A DNA stretch of 64,000 nt, taken from assembly GCF_003003215.1 (NCBI RefSeq), contig NZ_PVUF01000011.1, positions 57,365 to 121,364 on the forward strand. Direction: 5' to 3'. The position numbers and the translations under genes are program-made. The notes under the pieces were generated by a model. That model did not search any database, was not told where the DNA came from, and worked only from the letters and a program-made list of their open reading frames with translations. Of this stretch, positions 9,775-18,945 are shown in pieces (position 1 is the stretch's first letter; each line of letters opens with the position of its first letter). The stretch is from Tritonibacter scottomollicae. Lineage in GTDB: Bacteria; Pseudomonadota; Alphaproteobacteria; Rhodobacterales; Rhodobacteraceae.

Positions 9775-9810
9775 ATGCGACGTTTCTATGACGCATCTCA
9801 AAACCGCTAG
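9775..9810 (+). other. Possible 11-codon upstream ORF (leader)
   Basis: A short frame MRRFYDASQNR, preceded directly by GGAAAGGA, ends 31 bases before the chosen start of the fusion gene. The ribosome-site-like sequence is very close to the ATG, so translation is uncertain. If real, it could tune translation of the large gene. Confidence 0.25.
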
Positions 9811-9841
9811 AGGGTTCCCGTTCCGTTCAGAAGGATTACTC

Positions 9842-12800
9842 GTGACTACACCAAACTCGCAACCTTGTATCGCCCGGTCGCTTAAAATTTGTTTTTGTTT
9901 ATCTGTAATCACGGTGATTTATATCATCAGCGCCCGTGCCGCCCATGCGATCCCCTCCCCCGAGCTTGTCTTGGGGTCCGTCTCTTCGCTGTCGCAAATT
10001 CTTGCCGTGGTTGTGGCCACAGTCTCGGGTTTCGGGGCGATTATCGCCTCTCGACTTGGTTTGAAATCGCGAAACGGCAACCGGAGATATCCCGCCAAAA
10101 CGATCACGGCGCTCGTCCTGGTGGCCGCCGGGCTTGGATTTGCCAATCACTGGCAATGGCAACAGCACAAATCCGACGAGCTGCAGCGCTTGCAGGCGAC
10201 ACTTGTCCGCCCCGCGCAATTTGATGGCACGGAGATCAAGGACGCAACCCTCAAAGAAACCAGCTACACCGCGCAGGAAACCCATCCGCAGGGTATCACC
10301 ACAACAGATGCGGCCAGACTTCTGGGTCAAGGGCGCGTAAAATTCTACGACATCCGCGAAACGGCTGAAAATGCCATGGGCACCCTGCCCGGGGCAACGC
10401 ATGTGCGCTTTCCAGATTTCCGCCAATCACCACCAGTCGCGCCCGGAGATCAGGTGGTTTTGTTTTGCCACAATGGCAACCGAAGCTCAGAGACATGCGC
10501 TGAACTCGCCAAGCTGGGCATAGATTGCCGCTTCATTTCCGGTGGCATCGAAAAGTGGATCGTCGAGGGGCGCCCCTTCTCTGACAGTCGCGTCCAAAGC
10601 CTGTCGGATCTGCGTGCAATTCCGGAATACCCGAACAAATCGCGACTGCTCAGCACGGCTGACTTCACATCGCTCATCAACGCTGATGCGCTTCAGATCG
10701 TGGACACGCGCTATCCCGGTGACTTCGAAACGGGTCACTTGCCGGGGGCAATCAATATCCCCCTCCGCGCGCTGACAACCGAGGATCTGGAACACCGCAT
10801 TGCCCAATTGCGCGACGTGCCGACGGTTGCGGCATGCTATGATCGACGCAGCTGCTTCATGAGCCAGGTTCTGGGGCTAGAGCTCACCCAGGCCGGGATC
10901 CCCTTTGAAGGTCGCTATACCGTGCCGTGGGAGTATTTCGTCGCCCCTGCCCCCAAACCCCATGTGGCAAACTGGCTATCCGAACAGCAAACCGGCCTCT
11001 GGGATCGGGCGGTTCAGGCCCTTAGCGATGCGCTTCTGTGGGGGCATAACAGGGCGCATTTCCTTGTGAGCCTTTTGGTTCTGGCACTGATGTCGCGGGT
11101 TCTGGTCCTTCCCATCGCGCTCAAATCCGAACGGGATCAAATCACGCTTCGCGCCCATAAGCCCGCGCTAGAAGACCTCAAATCGAGGCTTGCCCATGAT
11201 CCAATGCGCAAGGCACGCGCCATTCGGGCGTTTTATGCAGACCTCGGCCTGACGCCTATGCGCAATATGGCGGCCCTGCTCTTCCTGCCGGTGATGATGC
11301 TGGGGCTGCAAGCGGCGGAACATGCATCCGGTGGCATCAAAGAAGGTTTCCTCTGGATCAGCGACCTTGGTGCGCCAGACCCGACATGGATCGCACCAGT
11401 GCTGACCTGTCTTCTGGCTGGTGTCTACCTGCTGCTTGCGATCGCAAAATCCCGCCGCAGCGGCATCTTGTGGGTTTGCCTTGGTGTTCCGGCGCTGTTT
11501 GTCCTGACCATGGGGCTGTCGGCGGCTGGCAACCTGTATCTCTGCATCAGTCTGCTCGGCCTTCTGGCGCAGTATCTTTATGTGTCTGGCACATGGGCGC
11601 GCAGTAAAAACACGTTAGGAGCACTGTCCCGCCTGCCCACTGGTGTTGTCAAACTGTCCAACACGCCAAAGCTCAGCACCGCCGGGAACAAGGCCTACCG
11701 CCTTTCGCAACTGGCGCAAGCCGGGTTTCCGGTCCCCAAGGCCGTTGTGCTGACAACCATGTTCCTAACCCGTTTTCAGAACGCCAATGCGCGTGGACGC
11801 GACGGGTTGGCACGCCGCATCTGGACGTACATCGAACCATCGCCCTGTGCCGTTCGCTCTTCGGCGAGCAATGAGGACGGCGCGGATCAGAGTTTTGCCG
11901 GGGTGTTCGACTCCGTTCTGGATGTCAGGCAGGACACACTGCGCGCCGCGATTGACACGGTGCTTGCGTCCTTCACCTCCGAGCGCGCGGGCAGCTATCA
12001 GGCCACAACTGCGGGTCATGCCAATATTCTGGTGCAGGAAATGATCAACGCCACATATGCCGGTGTCCTGTTCACACAGGACCCGCAGGCCCCCGGCATG
12101 ATGCTGATAGAGTGGGTTGAAGGATGTGGTGAGGATCTGGTGTCAGGGCGCAAGACACCCGGGACGGCCCGGTTTGGCCGCATCAGCGGACATGCTGCGC
12201 CGGAGGTTCAGGAGCCGCCGTTTGATGTGCAGGCGCTGCTCAAGATGGGCCGATCCATCGAGGCGCTCTTTGAACAGCCACAGGACGTGGAATGGGCTTG
12301 GGCCGATGGCGAATTCTACATTCTGCAATCGCGCGACATCACAACCGTTTCCGTCGGCAGCTCGTCAGATCAAGCCAGCGCAGAAGAATGGCGGCGTCTG
12401 TTTGCCACTGAACCGACTACAGATCCGGAGGCCATAATCCTGGAACAGGATGAGATGAGCGAGGTATTGCCGCGTCCCACTCCCTTGTCGTTCTCGCTGA
12501 TGGGGCGGCTCTGGGCTCCCGGCGGCAGCCTTGACCTTGCGTCCCGCGCGCTTGGGCTACCGTACCAGCTCCCGGAAGGCGAAAACGCGCATCTCGTGCG
12601 GCTCTTTGGCAAGACCTATGTCGACACGCGGCTGAAGAAAAAACTGGTGATGGATCTAGGCGGAAATCGTGCCACTCGCCTGCGCAAGCAGCTTCGCCCC
12701 ACCCTGGACGGGTTTGAGCGACAGGTCCTGCCGGCCTTGCGCGACCGGGTCGAAAATTGGCAGGCCATCCGCTTCGATGCGCTTTCGCAGCCAAAATTGC

Positions 12801-13846
12801 TCGCCGCGATCACAGAGCTGCAGGCCTATTTCGTCACCGACATCTACGTCGAGGCGGAAAAGATCAACCTTCTGGCGGCCTTCGCCATGCAGGAAGCCAC
12901 CGCAGCGGCCCAGGGCGACCCGGCGTTGCGCAGCCACCTGATGCAGGCAGATCTGACCTATTCACCGGCCAGCCTACTGGCCCAATGCACCGGCAGTGAA
13001 GACGAGGCGCAAGCCCGCGCCTTGGACCTGATGGGGCATCGCGCGATGTTCGACTACGAATTGTCCACCCCCCGCTATCTTGAGGCACCGGGGTTGCTGT
13101 TCTCACTACTCGACGCGTCTGCGGCGCCCCTCACGCCAGAGCAGCTGCCCGACAATGTGCCAACAGAGCTCAAACAGACCATTGAGATGGCCATTGCCTT
13201 TCAGGATCTGAAGGAACGGGCCAAGCATGAATCGCTTCGGGTGCTCGCTGAACTGCGGCGGGCATTGCTCGCACTGGGCGCAAAGAGCAAGCTGGGGGCA
13301 TTGGTCTTCCACCTCACCCTTGATGAAGTGCTGCAGGGCGACTGGGACAGCCCGGAGGCGCTCCACGACATCGCCCAAGCCCGTAAGACCCACGACAAGC
13401 TGTGTCACGATCAGGCGCCGACGGCCGTTCAGCTAAGCCTGCTGGATTGCGAACAGCTGAGCGCCGGAGCACCACAAATCCTCGAGGACGGCGCATTGGG
13501 CGGGACCTGTGTGGCGGGGTCAGGCACCGTGACCGGGCAGGTGTTCCGAGTCACCGACGAGACCGCCTATGGCGACGCCGCGTTTGAAGGGTTTACACCC
13601 GGTGACATCCTGGTCTGTCACATGCTCAACCCCGCGTGGCTGCCACAGGTTCAACAAGCCGGTGCGGTGGTGAGCGTCGTCGGAGGCTGGCTCAGTCACA
13701 TGGCCATCGTGGCGCGAGAGAAGAACATTCTCATGCTAGTGGGCGCGCAGGGCGTGGACGGGCTGTCACAGGGACAGACGATCACGGTCACGGATGCGGG
13801 CGTCATCTCGACTGAGGAAGATCAGGCGCGCGAACGGAGCGCCTGA
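9842..13846 (+). CDS. Fusion: periplasmic rhodanese pair, YidC/Oxa1-like core, RPH/PEP-synthase-like phosphotransferase
   Basis: This is a 1334-residue multidomain membrane protein. I chose GTG 9842 because AGAAGGA precedes it and it gives a compact signal peptide ending SARAAHA; ATG 9788 would add 18 residues. In order: signal peptide 1-36; membrane segments about 53-71 and 86-102; rhodanese 1 with C209 in FCHNGNRS; rhodanese 2 with C332 in AACYDRRSC; a YidC/Oxa1 core about 400-585 with the groove arginine in MSRVLVLPIALK, a charged cytoplasmic hairpin and the signature FLWISDLGAPDP; an ATP-grasp-like PPDK N-domain about 600-835 (CAVRSSASNEDGADQSFAGV, FYILQSRDIT); a helical linker about 850-1225; and a swivelling phosphohistidine domain with H1286 in GGWLSHMAIVARE. 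There is no PEP-binding barrel, as in rifampin phosphotransferases, so the phosphate acceptor is unknown. Confidence 0.85.
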   Translation: MTTPNSQPCIARSLKICFCLSVITVIYIISARAAHAIPSPELVLGSVSSLSQILAVVVATVSGFGAIIASRLGLKSRNGNRRYPAKTITALVLVAAGLGFANHWQWQQHKSDELQRLQATLVRPAQFDGTEIKDATLKETSYTAQETHPQGITTTDAARLLGQGRVKFYDIRETAENAMGTLPGATHVRFPDFRQSPPVAPGDQVVLFCHNGNRSSETCAELAKLGIDCRFISGGIEKWIVEGRPFSDSRVQSLSDLRAIPEYPNKSRLLSTADFTSLINADALQIVDTRYPGDFETGHLPGAINIPLRALTTEDLEHRIAQLRDVPTVAACYDRRSCFMSQVLGLELTQAGIPFEGRYTVPWEYFVAPAPKPHVANWLSEQQTGLWDRAVQALSDALLWGHNRAHFLVSLLVLALMSRVLVLPIALKSERDQITLRAHKPALEDLKSRLAHDPMRKARAIRAFYADLGLTPMRNMAALLFLPVMMLGLQAAEHASGGIKEGFLWISDLGAPDPTWIAPVLTCLLAGVYLLLAIAKSRRSGILWVCLGVPALFVLTMGLSAAGNLYLCISLLGLLAQYLYVSGTWARSKNTLGALSRLPTGVVKLSNTPKLSTAGNKAYRLSQLAQAGFPVPKAVVLTTMFLTRFQNANARGRDGLARRIWTYIEPSPCAVRSSASNEDGADQSFAGVFDSVLDVRQDTLRAAIDTVLASFTSERAGSYQATTAGHANILVQEMINATYAGVLFTQDPQAPGMMLIEWVEGCGEDLVSGRKTPGTARFGRISGHAAPEVQEPPFDVQALLKMGRSIEALFEQPQDVEWAWADGEFYILQSRDITTVSVGSSSDQASAEEWRRLFATEPTTDPEAIILEQDEMSEVLPRPTPLSFSLMGRLWAPGGSLDLASRALGLPYQLPEGENAHLVRLFGKTYVDTRLKKKLVMDLGGNRATRLRKQLRPTLDGFERQVLPALRDRVENWQAIRFDALSQPKLLAAITELQAYFVTDIYVEAEKINLLAAFAMQEATAAAQGDPALRSHLMQADLTYSPASLLAQCTGSEDEAQARALDLMGHRAMFDYELSTPRYLEAPGLLFSLLDASAAPLTPEQLPDNVPTELKQTIEMAIAFQDLKERAKHESLRVLAELRRALLALGAKSKLGALVFHLTLDEVLQGDWDSPEALHDIAQARKTHDKLCHDQAPTAVQLSLLDCEQLSAGAPQILEDGALGGTCVAGSGTVTGQVFRVTDETAYGDAAFEGFTPGDILVCHMLNPAWLPQVQQAGAVVSVVGGWLSHMAIVAREKNILMLVGAQGVDGLSQGQTITVTDAGVISTEEDQARERSA

Positions 13847-13859
13847 CCGCAGCTTCACG

Positions 13860-13904
13860 CAGACCATATGTTTTGGCTTTCCCATTTCCAGAACATATGG
13901 TCTG
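13860..13904. promoter_or_regulatory. 13-bp inverted repeat upstream of the RpiR gene
   Basis: The arms CAGACCATATGTT (13860-13872) and AACATATGGTCTG (13892-13904) are perfect inverted copies 19 bases apart, and each contains CATATG. They lie nine bases ahead of the RpiR start, a typical place for an autoregulatory operator. I saw no matching copy upstream of the symporter or asparaginase genes. Confidence 0.6.
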
Positions 13905-13912
13905 TTTGCCCC

Positions 13913-14830
13913 ATGACAGCGCCCATTGATCCACGGCAGGCCAACCGCTTGCTCGACACCCTCAAATCCCGCATTGAAACGCTGCCGGCAAAGCTGAAGA
14001 CCGCTGCCAAATACGTCATCGACGCGCCGGGGGACTTCGGTCTTGACCCAATCCGTGTCACCGCCGCCAAGGCGGGCGTCAGCCCCAACACGTTGACGCG
14101 CCTTGCAGAAGCCTTCGGCTATTCCGGCTTTGAGAGCTTTCGCGCCCCCTTCCGCGCCGCGCTTGTAACCGCACGGGAGGCCGACCTTGGTGCGGATTGG
14201 CTCGATCAATTGGCAGCAGGGTCACAAACCGGAGTGCTGCAGGCAAAAGCCGCACGCAACGCGCTCAATATCACGGCGCGCTCACTCCGGCTCATGACGG
14301 CAGAGCGCGTGGAAGCCATCATCGCTGCCATGACCTCCGCCCGGCACTGCTATGTCACGGCAAGCCGTTCCAGCCATGCGCTGGCGTATTACTTTCACTA
14401 TGTTGGGCGCATGGCACTGCCATCACTGGAGCTCGTGCCCAGACACATGGGCGATGCGGCCGACGACCTGTTGGACATCGGACCAGAGGATTGCCTGTTC
14501 GTCATCACCTTCGCACCCTACTCGACCAGCACGATACGCGCCCTGCGAATGGCACGGGACGCCGGGGCAACCATCGTCCTGCTGTCCGACAGCGACACGA
14601 TCGCGCCTGGCGTACACGCCGATCATCAAGTGCTGTTCTCTGCGCAGTCACCGCACAGTTTTGGCTGCCTGTCCGGCGCCATGGTGACGTTGGAGTGCCT
14701 GCTGTCGCATCTCATCGACGCGGGTGGCACCGCCGCCCAAGCCCGGATCGAACGCTATGAAGCGATGCGTCAGGACAGTGGCGCCTACTGGAGCGGTCGG
14801 CAGCTGCCACGCACCTCCAGCCGAACGTAA
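13913..14830 (+). CDS. MurR/RpiR family transcriptional regulator
   Basis: The 305-residue regulator has an N-terminal RpiR helix-turn-helix (about 10-85, with AKAGVSPNTLTRLAEAFGY) and a C-terminal SIS domain (about 115-255, with CYVTASRSSHALAYYF and CLFVITFAPYSTSTIRAL) of the kind that senses phosphosugars. Start ATG 13913 is preferred because an upstream in-frame extension would translate the inverted repeat. It lies 66 bases after the fusion gene on the same strand and converges on the symporter-asparaginase genes; the controlled pathway is not established. Confidence 0.92.
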   Translation: MTAPIDPRQANRLLDTLKSRIETLPAKLKTAAKYVIDAPGDFGLDPIRVTAAKAGVSPNTLTRLAEAFGYSGFESFRAPFRAALVTAREADLGADWLDQLAAGSQTGVLQAKAARNALNITARSLRLMTAERVEAIIAAMTSARHCYVTASRSSHALAYYFHYVGRMALPSLELVPRHMGDAADDLLDIGPEDCLFVITFAPYSTSTIRALRMARDAGATIVLLSDSDTIAPGVHADHQVLFSAQSPHSFGCLSGAMVTLECLLSHLIDAGGTAAQARIERYEAMRQDSGAYWSGRQLPRTSSRT

Positions 14831-14858
14831 ATAGGCCGCCCACTGACGGGCGGCCTAT
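14831..14858. terminator. Hairpin between RpiR gene and symporter gene
   Basis: The arms ATAGGCCGCCC and GGGCGGCCTAT form a perfect 11-bp stem with a 6-base loop between two converging genes. On the minus strand it is followed by TTTA, so it may terminate both transcripts. Confidence 0.65.
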
Positions 14859-14880
14859 CGCATGTCATACCTTCAAAAGA

Positions 14881-16302
14881 TCAGCGACGCTTCGGCCACG
14901 CTTTGGGATCAAGGTCGAGGTCGGCAAAATCCTCGATATGCAGGATCGGACGCTCCACCCCGGCTTTCAGCTGCTTGCGGAAATCCTGCAGGACGCGAAG
15001 CGCGATCGGGAACAGCATCATCAGCGCAAGCAGGTTGACCAGCGCCAGAACACCCATCATCGGATCAGAGAAGAAGAACACCGATGTGGCATTTGGTGCC
15101 ACCGCGCCGACAAATACGATCGCAACCACCACGAGCTTTAGCACAATCGTTGCAACCGGCGCCTTCGTCAGGACCGTGATGGCGTTTTCACCCAGATAAT
15201 AGTTGTAGATCACCGACGAGAAGGCGAACAGCAGGATTGCCAACGTCATGAAATACTGCGTCCATTCGCCCAGGTGAGACACCATAGCGGTCTGGGTGAG
15301 CTCAATCCCGTCAATCCCCGTCGCCCCGGGCACATAGACATCGCTGAGCAGGATCACAAACGCTGTACAGCTACAGATCAGGATGGTGTCGATGAACACT
15401 GAGAACGCTTGGGTGATGCCCTGGCTGATGGGGTGATTGACTTCTGCGGTCGCCGCCACGTTGGGTGCAGACCCCAAACCCGCCTCATTCGAGAACAGTC
15501 CACGCCGCAAACCCTGTGCGATCGCGGCACCCATGCCACCGCTGACGGCCTCTTCGAAGCCGAACGCGTTGGAGACGATGGTCGTCAGGACGCTGGGCAC
15601 CTCACTCAAGTTGGTCAAAATCACGATCAGCGCCATCAGGATGTAGCCCACCGCCATGACAGGGACCACAACCTCAGAGGCCTTGGCAATGCGCCGAATA
15701 CCGCCAAAAACAATGAAGCCGGTCACGATCGCCAGGAAAACACCGGACCACATACGATCAATCCCGAGAGAGGCTTCGGCTGCACCGGCAACCGTGTTGC
15801 CCTGGAACGCATTAAAGCCAAGCGCAAAGGCCGCGATCAGAGAGATTGCGTAAAGTACCGCCAGCCAACGATAGTTTTCACCCAGACCGTGCAAGATGGC
15901 CCGTGCCGGTCCACCGCGATACTGACCCGTCAGAGGGTCCGCGCGCTTGAACAGCTGTGCGAGAGAGCATTCGACGAGGCTGGTGGCCATGCCGATAAGC
16001 GCAATGGCCCACATCCAGAAGACGGCACCCGGCCCACCCAGAGTGATCGCAACCGCAACACCGGCAATATTGCCGCCGCCAACACGCCCGCCGACCGACA
16101 CCAGAAGCGCCTCGCGGGCCGAGATTTTACCGGACTCGGTGCGACCACGGCCCAGAACGCGGAACATTCTTCCAAAAAACTGAAACTGCACAAAGCCGGT
16201 AGCGATCGTGATAAATGATCCGAATATCACCAAAATTGGGACCAAGGACCATCCCCAGGTCAGATCTCCGATCACACCGAAGACCTCTTGAAGCGCTTGC
16301 AT
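14881..16302 (-). CDS. Alanine/glycine:cation symporter (AGCS family)
   Basis: This is a sodium- or proton-coupled amino acid importer of 473 residues with about ten or more membrane segments. Family hallmarks include GGRVGGGNIAGVAVAITLGG near the N-terminus and RGLFSNEAGLGSAPNVAATA in the middle. Start 16302 (MQALQEVFGVIG) lies just after a GGAGAGAG sequence. Asparaginase and an aminotransferase lie upstream on the same strand with gaps of 101 and 171 bases, suggesting uptake and breakdown of amino acids. Substrate specificity cannot be read from sequence. Confidence 0.93.
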   Translation of the reverse strand: MQALQEVFGVIGDLTWGWSLVPILVIFGSFITIATGFVQFQFFGRMFRVLGRGRTESGKISAREALLVSVGGRVGGGNIAGVAVAITLGGPGAVFWMWAIALIGMATSLVECSLAQLFKRADPLTGQYRGGPARAILHGLGENYRWLAVLYAISLIAAFALGFNAFQGNTVAGAAEASLGIDRMWSGVFLAIVTGFIVFGGIRRIAKASEVVVPVMAVGYILMALIVILTNLSEVPSVLTTIVSNAFGFEEAVSGGMGAAIAQGLRRGLFSNEAGLGSAPNVAATAEVNHPISQGITQAFSVFIDTILICSCTAFVILLSDVYVPGATGIDGIELTQTAMVSHLGEWTQYFMTLAILLFAFSSVIYNYYLGENAITVLTKAPVATIVLKLVVVAIVFVGAVAPNATSVFFFSDPMMGVLALVNLLALMMLFPIALRVLQDFRKQLKAGVERPILHIEDFADLDLDPKAWPKRR

Positions 16303-16403
16303 GGCGTCTCTCTCCACTCACATTGAAAACCGCAGGTCGAATACGTGCGTGATCTTAGGGATGCAACGGCCCAATTGCTACGGCAGACATTGAATCGCCT
16401 GTG

Positions 16404-17354
16404 TCAGAGCGCCCACTCTCCGCAAATTCGGGTTTCCAGAAGTGTCCGACGCTCTGCCGGGTCGTCACTCACGGCCAAAACATGGAGGAGCTTGGCGTAG
16501 GCGGCCTCCACCGTCATGTCGCGCCCGTCGACCGCGCCTGTTTCCGCCAGCAATGACCCTGCGGAGTAGGTGCCGAGCGATATGCCACCTTCTGCGCATT
16601 GACTGACCGCAATCACGGCGATCCCGTTGTCTTGTGCCCTGCGCAGCGCTTTGCGCAGGCCGCGTCCTTCGGGAACCGTTCCAGACCCGTAGCATCGCAA
16701 CACGATACCGTCCGCGTGATCTGCCGCAAGATCCACAAGCTCTGCATTCATACCGGGTGCGACAGCCGCGATCAGCGCCGTCGCATCGCCATAGCTTTGC
16801 ACGGAGATCTCTGCCCCCGCGCGCTGTGGCGCGGCGTCCGTGTAGGAGGCGTTGAACGCATCAAACGCCACCGAATGCGACTTTCGCACCCGTGCCCCAT
16901 GCAGCAACTTGCCGGCAAACTGCACCCAAACCCCGGCTGGCGTGGTCTCTGCGGCGGCAAAAGCATCCCGTAGATTTGCCCCGCCATCGCTGCCGGTCTC
17001 GCTGAGGGGCAACATCGCCCCGGTCAGGATCACGGGCTTGCGCAGCCCATGCAGGCCGAAACACAGCGCCGCCGCAGTGAAGGCCAGCGTATCCGTGCCA
17101 TGGGTCACGACAAATCCGTCGCAATCCGCATGGTTTTCAGCGATTTGCGACATGATCCAGTTCCAATCCGCAGGCGCGGCGTTGGCACTGTCGATCAGCG
17201 GCGATGCGGTCACCACGCGAAAATCGGAGCGAATGTCACCGACAGCCCGCAACCGATCCAGCTCCGCCTCGACCACACCGTCTTGCGGTGCAAATCCAGT
17301 CGCCGTGGCGACCATTCCGATCGTTCCACCTGTGTGGATCACGCAAATTGTCAT
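16404..17354 (-). CDS. L-asparaginase
   Basis: The enzyme hydrolyses asparagine to aspartate and ammonia. The 316-residue protein has both catalytic motifs: VIHTGGTIGM (nucleophilic Thr near residue 11) and FVVTHGTDTLAFTA (T87, D88). There is no signal peptide, so it should be cytoplasmic. The C-terminal part (GIVLRCYGSGTVP, VIAVSQCAEGGISLGTY) is also typical of the family. It sits between the AGCS symporter and an aminotransferase, consistent with an amino acid catabolic cluster. Confidence 0.93.
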   Translation of the reverse strand: MTICVIHTGGTIGMVATATGFAPQDGVVEAELDRLRAVGDIRSDFRVVTASPLIDSANAAPADWNWIMSQIAENHADCDGFVVTHGTDTLAFTAAALCFGLHGLRKPVILTGAMLPLSETGSDGGANLRDAFAAAETTPAGVWVQFAGKLLHGARVRKSHSVAFDAFNASYTDAAPQRAGAEISVQSYGDATALIAAVAPGMNAELVDLAADHADGIVLRCYGSGTVPEGRGLRKALRRAQDNGIAVIAVSQCAEGGISLGTYSAGSLLAETGAVDGRDMTVEAAYAKLLHVLAVSDDPAERRTLLETRICGEWAL

Positions 17355-17525
17355 TCAAGCCTCTCCCGCTCCGGCTACACCGTCAGACCTGCATTTCTGC
17401 AGGACACGACACAGCACATGCCCCGCGCGAGACATGTCCGCACGGATCAGGAGGCTATAAGCCCCCTGCCCCGTTGCCGCAATCACTACAGGTTGCTTTG
17501 TATCTGCCAGATCGCAGGCCGGGCG

Positions 17526-18713
17526 TTACTCTGCCGCAGCGGAGCGTGTGCGGGCGAACTCCGAAATACGATCAACCGCTTGCGTCATTTCCGCGTCATC
17601 AATGGTCAGGGCCAGACGCACCCAGTCGCGCATACAGTCGCCGAAGGACGAGCCGGGCATGACCGCAACGCCGCCCTGTTCCAACAGCGCCCAGGCAAAG
17701 GTATCGCAATCCATGCCAAGCGGGCTGACATCCACAAGCGCGAACATGCCCGCCTCTGGGCGGTGAACACGCAGGGCAGTCTCCGCTTCGAGCCTGTCTG
17801 CAAGGTAGTGCGCCCGTCTGGCAAAGCGTTCGCGCATCCCCTGTGCCACGGGCGAGCCCTGCCGCACGGCCTGTTCCGTCATATCCGCGATGAACGGTTG
17901 GTTGCCGAAGAGCATGGTTTCCGACACCGGCAGCAGCGCCTCCATGAAGGCTTTCGGCCCAATTGCCCAACCGCTGCGCATACCCGGTGCCGCATGAGAT
18001 TTCGAGATCGACGACACCGCAATGCTGCGATCGGCTATCTCCGGCAGCGACAGGGGCGACAAGAACGCGTGACCCTCAAAGACCAGATCTTCATAGACCT
18101 CATCCGAAATGATCCAGATGTCATGCTTCAGCGCCAATTCGGCAATCGCCTTCACATCCTGCGGCTGCAGGATGGCACCGGTGGGATTATGCGGCGTGTT
18201 GAGCAGGATCGCGCGGGTCTTGTCGGTAATCCGCGCGGCAATATCCTCCGCCTGAATGCGAAATCCATGCTTGGGCCGCAGCGGTACGGGCACCATCGTC
18301 GCACCAGTGGCGCGGATGACCCCCTCGTAGGTTGCGTAAAGCGGATCACCGACGAGCACCTCATCACCCGCTTCGGCCACCCCTTGCATGACCGCGTAGA
18401 GCGCCGTCTGAGTGCCCGGAAAACACAGGACGTGATCACCATTGAACTCACGCCCGCGTCTCGCGGTGTAGTGTTCGGCCAAGGCGCGACGCAAACCGTT
18501 TTCACCGCGACCGTCGGAATACTGCGTACGCCCGGCCTCCAGCGCGCGGGTTGCGGCCTCGGCCATCACGCCCGGCAAGGGCACATCCGGTTCTCCGATC
18601 GTCATCTCGATGATCTGTTCGCCGCGCTCCAGCCGTTCGCGGGCCGCCAGATGCAGATCCCATTTGGCGCCACCAAGGCCCGCCAGACGTTGGGTGATGG
18701 ATGTGGTCCTCAT
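17526..18713 (-). CDS. Class I/II PLP-dependent aminotransferase, AruH-like
   Basis: This 395-residue cytoplasmic transaminase has a PLP lysine at K238 in SSISKSHAAPGMR. NTPHNPTG (N176 region) and IISDEVYEDL (D204 region) complete the cofactor site. The N-terminus (MRTTSITQRLAGLGGAKWDL) and overall layout resemble arginine:pyruvate transaminase AruH, but substrate is not proven. Start 18713 has AAGG eight bases upstream; a longer in-frame start at 18764 lacks support. It lies upstream of asparaginase on the same strand. Confidence 0.88.
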   Translation of the reverse strand: MRTTSITQRLAGLGGAKWDLHLAARERLERGEQIIEMTIGEPDVPLPGVMAEAATRALEAGRTQYSDGRGENGLRRALAEHYTARRGREFNGDHVLCFPGTQTALYAVMQGVAEAGDEVLVGDPLYATYEGVIRATGATMVPVPLRPKHGFRIQAEDIAARITDKTRAILLNTPHNPTGAILQPQDVKAIAELALKHDIWIISDEVYEDLVFEGHAFLSPLSLPEIADRSIAVSSISKSHAAPGMRSGWAIGPKAFMEALLPVSETMLFGNQPFIADMTEQAVRQGSPVAQGMRERFARRAHYLADRLEAETALRVHRPEAGMFALVDVSPLGMDCDTFAWALLEQGGVAVMPGSSFGDCMRDWVRLALTIDDAEMTQAVDRISEFARTRSAAAE

Positions 18714-18945
18714 GTGAACAACCTTTTCGTAATCCAGATTTCGCAGACCGGAGCACCGCTGCATGAAACCTTATTATACAACTGTGCGACAAAAGGGAAG
18801 CGGCCAGACGCCTTGCGCTCACTGCCCGGCGACCAAGGGCGCGCACAGTGAAAAGACTCAAATGCTGGCAACTCCGCGCCGATGCCTTCGACCTGCTCGC
18901 GCACCCCGGCTTGCACCGCTTGCAGCTTCGACGTAACTGCTGCGC

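Noticed and set aside
15409-16218. 269-codon ORF opposite the symporter
   Set aside because: Antisense shadow; the AGCS symporter frame carries all family motifs.
17049-18851. 600-codon plus-strand ORF across asparaginase and aminotransferase
   Set aside because: It spans two well supported genes on the other strand and a gap between them, with Arg/His-rich sequence and no domain.
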